The translations under genes and the position numbers were made by a program. A model generated the notes under the pieces. The model was given only the letters and a program-made list of their open reading frames with translations. It made no database searches and was not told the DNA's origin. Source: Tyto alba (taxonomy: Eukaryota; Chordata; Aves; Strigiformes; Tytonidae). From it: 64,000 nt of DNA. The DNA lies in the NCBI RefSeq assembly GCF_018691265.1, contig NW_024881313.1, positions 41,925,897-41,989,896 on the forward strand, given 5' to 3'. Every line of letters begins with the position of its first letter. Within the stretch, counting starts at the first letter, position 1. Of this stretch, positions 42,801 to 51,800 are shown piece after piece.

Positions 42801-45800
42801 TTAAGTCTTTCCCAAGTTCCCCTGTGGTCTTGGTCAAAACTCTGATTCTGGGTGTTTAAACATTACTGTTAATTGAGCGTAGTGATTTGATTTCCTACAG
42901 ATTATTGACAACAAATGTTTCTGAATATGCTGAATATTGGGTTCTTTATTTTAAATTTGAAATATGTGTGGTAAGAAGCTTAAATATTACATTGGTCATC
43001 AAAATAAACTTTGCTTTTTGATTCTTTTGAATATATAAAATACTAATCAAAAAGCAACTTGAGTACCATGCAGATTGATAGCTGTGTATATACTGTCATT
43101 GAAGACAACTCAGTGACCTGTTTGACCAAAAAAAGCTGAGATTATAAGAGATATATAGTCATTGTCTTGGAGAAAAATGACAATGAACTGATGGTTATGT
43201 TTCCAAGGGCAGAGAGATGGCAAAGAGGTTCTGGAGGCAGTATGTTTTCTGTTAGATAGAAGCTGAAAACCAGGACCTTATGTATAGTAGCTTTCTTTGA
43301 TACACCGTGTGCACTACACAGCACCTGGACAGCACTACGTGACACTGACATAATGCTGTGGAATGGGGAAGTATTAATTTTCTTCGAATAGGGAATACTT
43401 TTTCAATAGAGTCTTTACAGTCTCAAGCTAAATTAAAATAAATCTGGAAGTCTGGCACTGAATTTAAAGGAAGTAAGTAATTTTTAGACTCATCACAGAA
43501 TAATGTACAGTGGAAGGGATCGCTGGTGGTCACCTAGAGCTTCCCCATCCCAACTCAAAGCAGGTTCAAATTATATCAGGATGCTTATGGGCCTAGTCCA
43601 GTTGAGCTTTAAACAGATTCTCTCAGGCCCTCTGCCCTGCCCCATTGCATTCAGTTTTTTAGAGTGAATGTGGTCAACCATTGAAACAGTTTGCCAACTG
43701 CTTGTCGTGGTCTAACCTCAGCCAGCAACTAAGCAACCCCCAGCCGCTCGCTCATTGCCCCTCAGCGGGATTGGGGAAGAAAATTGGAAGGGTAAAAGGC
43801 ACAAAACTCGTGGGTTGAGATAAAGACAGTTTAATAATGGAAATAGTAATAAGAATACCAATGATAATAACAACAACCTGTAATAAAAAGGAAGATAACA
43901 AAGAGAGAGAAATAAAAGCCAAGAAAGACATGTGGTGGAAATGAAAATAATTGTTCACCACCAACTGACTGATGCTGAGCGAGGCCCTGAGCAGTGCCTG
44001 TCCTGTGTCGTGTTGTGTGTGTCCCCCGAGTTTACTGCTGAGCATGGTGCCATATGGTACGGAATATTCCTTTGATCAGCTGGGGTCAGCTGTCTCTGCT
44101 GTGTCCCCTTCCAGCTTCTTGTGCACCCCTAGACTGCTCGCTGTCAAAGTGGCATGAGGAGCAGAAAAGGCCTTGACTCTGTGTAAACGCTGCTCAGCCA
44201 TAACTAAAACATCCCTGTATTACCAACACTGTTTCCAGCACAAATCCAAACCATAGTCCCATACTAGCTACTGTGAAGAAAGTTAACTCCGTCCCAGCCA
44301 AAACCGGCACACTGCTTCAAGGAATTTTTCATCACTAGTGATTTTAAATATATGTGCTTTTATTTCAGATAAATCCTCAGGCCAGTCTTTTACAATCAAG
44401 CCAACTAGATCGCAGTTATTAATTTTAGTTTTAGAGTATGTGCACAGAGACTAAAATGTGAAGTATTCTAAACTCATTCTATAAATAATAGTATTCTAGA
44501 ACCACTCTTCAGACATGAACCACACCACCTTTTGGAGAAGAAAACAAAAAATGCAATGAGCTTGAAGTGGAAATGAAATAGAAATGAACAGAATGACTCT
44601 AAGATTGGTAAATATTTCAAATATTAGGTAGACTCAAAGAGAATGCAGAATACATTTTAAAAATACAGAGTTTATCATAGTTTCTGATCTTGTGATACAG
44701 AACGCACCAAATTTAAAACTGGTAGAAGTCAAATCTTCTTACTTGAGCTCAAGCTGAAGCTGGAGCTTTTCTTGAGTCGCACGCCTTGTTGCAACTGACA
44801 CACCTGAAGTCAGAGGTATAAAGAGAAACATCTGAGGGATTTCCCATTTCTGCAAAGAAGCAAGCCATCTTCCATGATATTAACGTTACACAAGTAGACT
44901 ACAAAGCATAGCTCTCCAATATTCTCCTGTTGCAAATAGGTTAGCTCTGGATTTCCTCCTTTTGACTACCATCACGATTTAAAAAAAAAAAAGTTCCTTA
45001 TACTGAGTCAGTTGCCCATGTTGCAGCGAGTTTCTGTTGCCTCTCGCCTTATTGTTGTGCATCTCCAAGAGGAGGCTGGCTCTGTCTTTTCTTCACCATC
45101 CCATACAGCAGTTGCAGTCACCAATAGGCTCTCCCTTTCCCCTTCTCTTCTCAAGGCTGGACAAACCCAGCTCTCGCAGCTTTTCCTGGTAGGCATGTGC
45201 TCCATCCAGCCCCCTGACACCCTGGGGATCCTCTCCAGGCCTCACTGCAGAATGTCTCGTCTTTGTGGTCCGGTGCCCAGAAGTCCAGATGCAGCCTCAC
45301 AAGTGTGGCACAGCAAGGAATAGCCTCTTTCCTTGACTCGATGGCCACACTTACGCTAACACAGCCCACTTTGCAGTTGACTTCACAGACTCGTTCTCCG
45401 CTTGCTGTCCATGAGGACCCCCAGGTCCTCTCCTGCAAAACCGCTTTCCACGCAGTTGATGCCCACCCGTACCACTGCATGGCGTCGTCCTATCCCAGGA
45501 GCAGAACTCTGTATTTGCCTCTGTTGAACTTTAAAACGTTGAACTGCTGTCCTGTTTCTCCAGCCTCTGAGTAGCCATGCTACCCTGACTCTGACGTTGG
45601 CTTGGGCACCTTGGGTCCAATGACTCTGATGTTGGCTTGGGTCTTCCTTCTGCTGCTAATCCACTTGCAGAAGGCCACAGCATCACAGAATCTCGGAGTG
45701 GTTGAGGTTGGAAGGGAGCTCTGGAGGTCATCTGGTCAAATGACCTCCCTTGGTCAAGCAGGGCCACCTGTAGCCAGTTGGCCTGGACCATATCCAGGCA

Positions 45801-48800
45801 GCTTGTGAATATTGCAAATGTGGGAGACTCCAGAACCTCTCTGAGAAACCTGTGCCAGTGCTTGGTCACCCTTAAAGTAAAAAAGTGTTTCCTGGTGTTC
45901 AGACAGAGCCTCTTGTGTTTCAGTTTGCACCCATTGCCTCTTGTCCTGTCACTGGGTACCACTGTAAAGATCCTGGCTCCATCTTCTTTAAACTCTCCCT
46001 TCAGGTATTGATAAGCTCCCTCTATCTTCCCACCGAGCTTGTTCTCCAGGCTGAACAGTCCCAGATCTCTCGGCCTTTTCTCACGTGTGGGGCGCTCCAG
46101 TGCCTTGATCATCTTTGCAGAACTCTCTCTGGTAGCTCCATATCTCTCTTGTACTGGGAAGCCCAGCAATGAACGCAGTGTTCTGGGTGCAGCCTCACCA
46201 GTGCTGAGTATAGCACAGAATCACCTCAGTCCACCTGTTTGCAACGCTCCTAATGCAAATCCATCCATGGAAATTCTGCTCCCCAAATCTAGCAAGCTCC
46301 ATTAGATCCCGAATCAATTTTTTTACTACTTACAGCAGATGCACACAACCTAGACATTTTGAAAATGGTGTTCAGAATCCAGCATTTTTATATTACAAGT
46401 GACAATGACTGAAGTCTGTTTTATTGGGCTGAAACACTTGTTTCTTGCTAAGAAACTTTAGTCTAAAGATAAAGTTAATGTTAAGTCTAAACCACAACAA
46501 ATTAAATATAAACTTAGGATAGGACAAGCCAAAGTATAATACTGATATTTGGCTTGTTAAAGATGAAACGAGTAAGATTGGTTGAAAAATATTGGAAGTA
46601 GGAAGCCTATTATTGAAACTGATAAATTAAGAAAGTTTAAACTTGGATGACAGCCAGCTGCCTAAAGTCGGATAAGAAAATCAATACTAATTCTTTTAAT
46701 CAACGCTAATTTTAGAGATTAGGGAAGGTCCCATGTGTGTGCAGTATGGGTTTTGGAGGGCAGGTGGAAAGAGTCTGAAAAACTTTTTCACACCAAGATA
46801 TCAAATAGAAACAAATTTAACACATACTAATTGAGGAGTTGTAAATGGGTTTTTATGCAGAACTCTCATGAAATTTATTAACTACTAACTACTGTCCCTT
46901 TGTATTCAGCACTGGTGAGGCTACACCTTGAATACTGTGTTCAGTTTTGGGACCCTCGCTACAGGAGACATTGCGGTGCTGCAGTGTGTCCAAAAAAGAG
47001 CAACAAAGGTGGTGAAGGGTCTAGAGCGCAAGTCCTGTGAGGAGCAGCTGAGGGAACTGGGGTTGTTTAGTGTGGAGAAAAGGAGGCTGAGGGGAGACCT
47101 TATTGCTCTCTACAACTACTTGAAAGGAGGTTGTAGCGAGGTGGGCGTTAGTCTCTTTTCCCACAAGTGATAGGACTAGAGGAGACAGCCTTAAGTTGCA
47201 TCAGGGGAGGTTTAGATTGGATATTAGGAAAAATTCCTTCACTGAAAGGGTTGTCAAGCGCTGGAACAGGCTGCCCAGGGAAGGGGTTGAGTCACCATCC
47301 CTGGAGATATTTAAAAGACATGTAGACATGGCATTTAGCGATATGGTTTAATAGTGGACTTGTCTGTGTTAGGTTTATGGTTGGATTCGATAACCTTAAG
47401 GGTCTTTTACAACCTAAATGCGTTACCTATTACTGAAATCTCCTTCAGTACCATAGTTAATGTGATGCCAAAAACATACCAGGACCAATCCCGGATATTG
47501 GAAGCCAATTGGTACTAACCGTAGTAGAGAATGGAGTTAATAGACATGTGATATATTGGGGAAGAGTCAATATAGCTTCTGTAACAGGAAGGCATGACTG
47601 GCTATATTCTTTGAAGAATTAAGCAGGCAACTTTACAAAGTGGTGTTCTCCAGTTTCACTGCTGCCTCTTACGAAGTAGCTGGGAATCATTACAATGCTA
47701 CATAGCTGCCAAAACAATTACAGTGCTAGGAATTACTAGAGAAGGAACCAAGAACCAAATAATATGTCATTATGTGCTCACGTTCATAATGGTAGTGTAC
47801 AGTTCTACTTAGCCTATCTCAGAAAAGATGCAGTTGAGCAGAGACCATACCAGTATGATATTTACCACTGGGGATTGCTTTGGAGGCCAGAGTTATAATA
47901 GCTGTCAGGAAGATGTTAGACAATTTAATGAAGACTATGTCCATTTGTAGCTATTAAAGTTGACAGATGGGGCAAAAGCTCCAGCTCAAAAGTTTCTGAA
48001 TTCTGACTGATGAAAGATGAGAGGATATACTAGGATATACAAATACATAAAGATACCCTGTTCTTAAATTTTTCTCATAGCATCTGCAACGGGCTTTACT
48101 GAAGACCGTATTCTGGGCTGGAAGGGTATTTATTGTAATTCATTATGGCAGTTCTCATGATCTTCTGTTATACACTCCATAGTGTTGACCCCAACGATCA
48201 GAAGAAGACAGCTTGTTACGACATAGATGTAGAAGTTGAAGACCCATTAAAGGGACAGATGAGTAGTTTTCTTCTCTCAACAGCTAATCAACAGGAGATT
48301 ACAGCATTGGACAACAAGGTACTCGTCCAAGAGTAAAGTATCACTTGGCATATATACTCATTACATACCTTCATGTGGGTTTGGTGTCACATGTCAAAGA
48401 CAGTAGTGTGAGACAGGGACTTTTCACCTGAATGTGCTTTCAAGGAATGAATCAACTGCATACAATGGGAATACAGAGGGGTGAGTGGCGTTCCCATTTA
48501 GGATCTGATCCGGGGCCTGACACAGTTGTTGAGGTGATAGAAGCAAAGTTTCACAGGTAGTATAATGAGTCTCCTGGCATTCAAGAAACATCTGAACTGA
48601 TTGACTATGACATTTTATTGAGAGGTCATGTTATCTTGCTAAAATCCCGTAAGACAAAGCTAAGAGAATCTCATACTCCGGATGTGTTTTGTGCATGCAC
48701 AGTTGCAGAACAGCTCTCTGCAGGAGGTGTAAATATGGAAAATGCATGGCAGAAAAACCACTTGAAGCAGTTTGGCAGCCTTGTTTTCAGTGTTACTGAA

Positions 48801-51800
48801 AGAGGATCATGCGCACTTCAAATAATAGCATCTGCCTTACAGCAATGGGGAGCTCTGCAGGATGTATTAGGGGTTCATGTCAGGTGGACTCTTAGACAGC
48901 TTTTGGCGCATGTGTAAATGGATGATTTGACTTGGTAAGGGATAAAAAAAGTGGCTTCTCAGAGCAAGGGAAGAAGAAGAAGTGTGACGTTGTGGACCAG
49001 ACATGATTTATGTGACATACAGTCAGGCCCAGTTTCTGTTTGTTTACCTCTAATACAAACAATTACGTTAAACTCTGGTCTTCATCCGATTTTAAAGAGG
49101 TTTGGACACTAACGAACCTGTGGTTTCTGGCCACTGTTGCAGCATCTTTTGGTTTATGGCTCTTGAGAAAGGTCCTTTTCAGCAGGGCAGCTGCTCAGGC
49201 AGTTAGTTCCCAGCCTGTATAGGCTTGCATGCAGCATGCGTAGGATTATTCTGTTTCCAGTCCAGCTCACCTTTTCCCATGTCCGTATCACCTCTTTTTT
49301 TGAGCATTTGCTACAGCAGAGGGCAAGTTGTGATTAGTGAAGCTACTGAAGTAATTGAGTAAACAGGCATTGACTGTTGCATTGTTATCGTCTGTCCCAT
49401 TTATTGCTCTGCTGCCACAGAGTCCTCTAGTGGAAATTCTGTGCATGCCAACAGATTTCTCTCCAGGTTGGCTACATCATTTTCCCAAATTCTGAATGAT
49501 TTTTAGTTGACAGTAGCTCTCTTCAGTTAACATACCACATAGTAGTGCCTATACTAGTGGCCTTGATGGCATAGCGAGATCAGGGGGGGGATTTTTTTTT
49601 ATCCCATGTGCCTGGCCACATTAGCTGTTTTGGCAAAACAGATGTATACATGAAATTAAACAAGATATGTTTACAATCTCAAACTAGAATTTTAGAGGAA
49701 CAGGGTGGCAAAAGTTCGCTTTTCTGTGTGGATATGTAAAAATGTTTCATTAACTGTCCTCCCACTAATTGTACTTGATTTTGTTGTCCAGGATGATTAT
49801 AGGGCCTTGACTTCTCTTTGGAGTCTTTATTCTTCCCTACTGGTTAATGCTTATTTCTTTCATATTTCTGAAGACATGCCTCACTTTCTATAAACTTTCC
49901 ATACTTCTAATTTCTCATTGTTCATACTCCTTTTTGCAGCCATTGTGACTTTAATAGACTTTCTCGTAGGAAAAAGTCTGTAAGGCATGGCTCTTACGTG
50001 AGTTCGTTTAACATGGACTTGATCAGGTAATCTCTAGAAATTGTAAGGATCACAGCAGGGTATTGAAGCTATGATGATAATTAGCCAGGGGAATAACTGC
50101 TTTCTTGCATTGGGCACTGCTTAAAGACATATTTATATAGCACCTTTCCTGAAAAATCCCAGACTTGGCAGAAGGACTGATTATACACAGGAAATTATTA
50201 CATGTACAGTGACATGACTTAGCTATTCAGTATTGTATATAGCATGCCATCCAGCAGTTCTACGCAGGAAGCGAAGAAGAACCCTGTACGTATTCGCACT
50301 GCAGAAGTACAAATGAAACCAAAATGTAATTGCGGGGTTGTGGTTAACTCGATCTTTGAAGGGAAAAAGCCATGGGAGCATGCACAAGTCTGTGGTATAG
50401 AACTGTCACCTTCGTACATTACAAGAAGTTCAAAGATGTTAGTGGGGCTGACCTCAGGGTCACTGGAGCATGGGAGGAATTAAGTAACATGTGCTTTGTG
50501 TTTTTTCTGTCAGATTCATGAGACAATTGAATCCATAAATCAGTTAAAAATACAACGTGATTTCATGCTGAGTTTCTCCAAAGATCCCAAAGGATACATC
50601 CAAGACCTTCTCCGGTCCCAAAGTAGGGATCTTAAGGTGAGCTAAGGTTTGAAGAAGCGTGAATAGTGGAACCAGAATGTAAGACTTTTATCTAAATGTA
50701 TATAGAGTGTATAGCGAAAACATCCAAGATGGAAAATTGGTGGAAGACAGACCGTGAGTGGAATGCTGCAATCCCAGAGCAGACAGTATGCAGGAAAGAC
50801 AGTTTAGGCTGTATTCCACTTCCAGTGGAACAGCAGCGCTTAACGGGCGTGGTAGGTGAATTTGTGGTTGGACAGTAAGATTAAAGTGCAGGGCTGTGTT
50901 TGTGCACTCTGCAAAAATAAAGCTATATAAAACTCATCAGGGGCATCCTATAGTACAATAACTCAACTTGGGTGTTTTGTTAGTTCGTAATTTAATCTTA
51001 TTTAAGAAATAGGCAGATTAAATATCAGGTGCCTTTGAGTTTAGCTCTGAGATACCCAAGAAACAGAACGTGTAATAAGTTCAGTTGTTTGCCAGCAAAA
51101 ATGAGTACTTTGTTCCTCATAAAGTTTCACACTTTATGTCTAACTCAGATGCCTCAAAACCCGTTGTATTAATAAACATGAGGTTATTGTAACAAAATCA
51201 TTGTGTCTTTCCAATAGAAATGTCTAGTTAGACCATAGTCTTCAAAAAATCTACTGTTCAGATTATGGTTCTTATTATTTACATTGTATTCAAAAGGGGA
51301 CAAGCATCTGAAAGAATGTTTAAATAAAGCAGCCTTTAGCTTGAAGAGCTTACAAAAGTGTTGTGGAGCTTCTCTAGCTGTATACGTAGAACATTTGTTC
51401 AGTGTTCTGCCTGACTGACAGGCCTACGGGCCTGTTCTATAATGTTCTGCCCTGCTGGCATCAGAATTGTGATTGCACAATACTACTCTGCAAAAGAGGC
51501 TAATAATTTTATATTTACCTTTGATTCTGTGATGCTGGACACTCAGTCATCAGAATTGTATTTTTTTATAGAATGATACAATGGTTTGGGTTGAAGGGAC
51601 CTTCAAAGATCATCTAGTCCAGCTGCCCTGCCATGGGCGGGGACATCGTTCACTGGATCAGGTTGCTCAAAGCCCTGTTCAGCCTGACCTTGAACACTTC
51701 CAGGGATGAGGCATCCACAGCTTCTCTGGGCAATCTACTTCGATGTCTCACAATCCTCATCGTATAAAAAAATCTTCCTTATATCTAATCTAAACCTACT

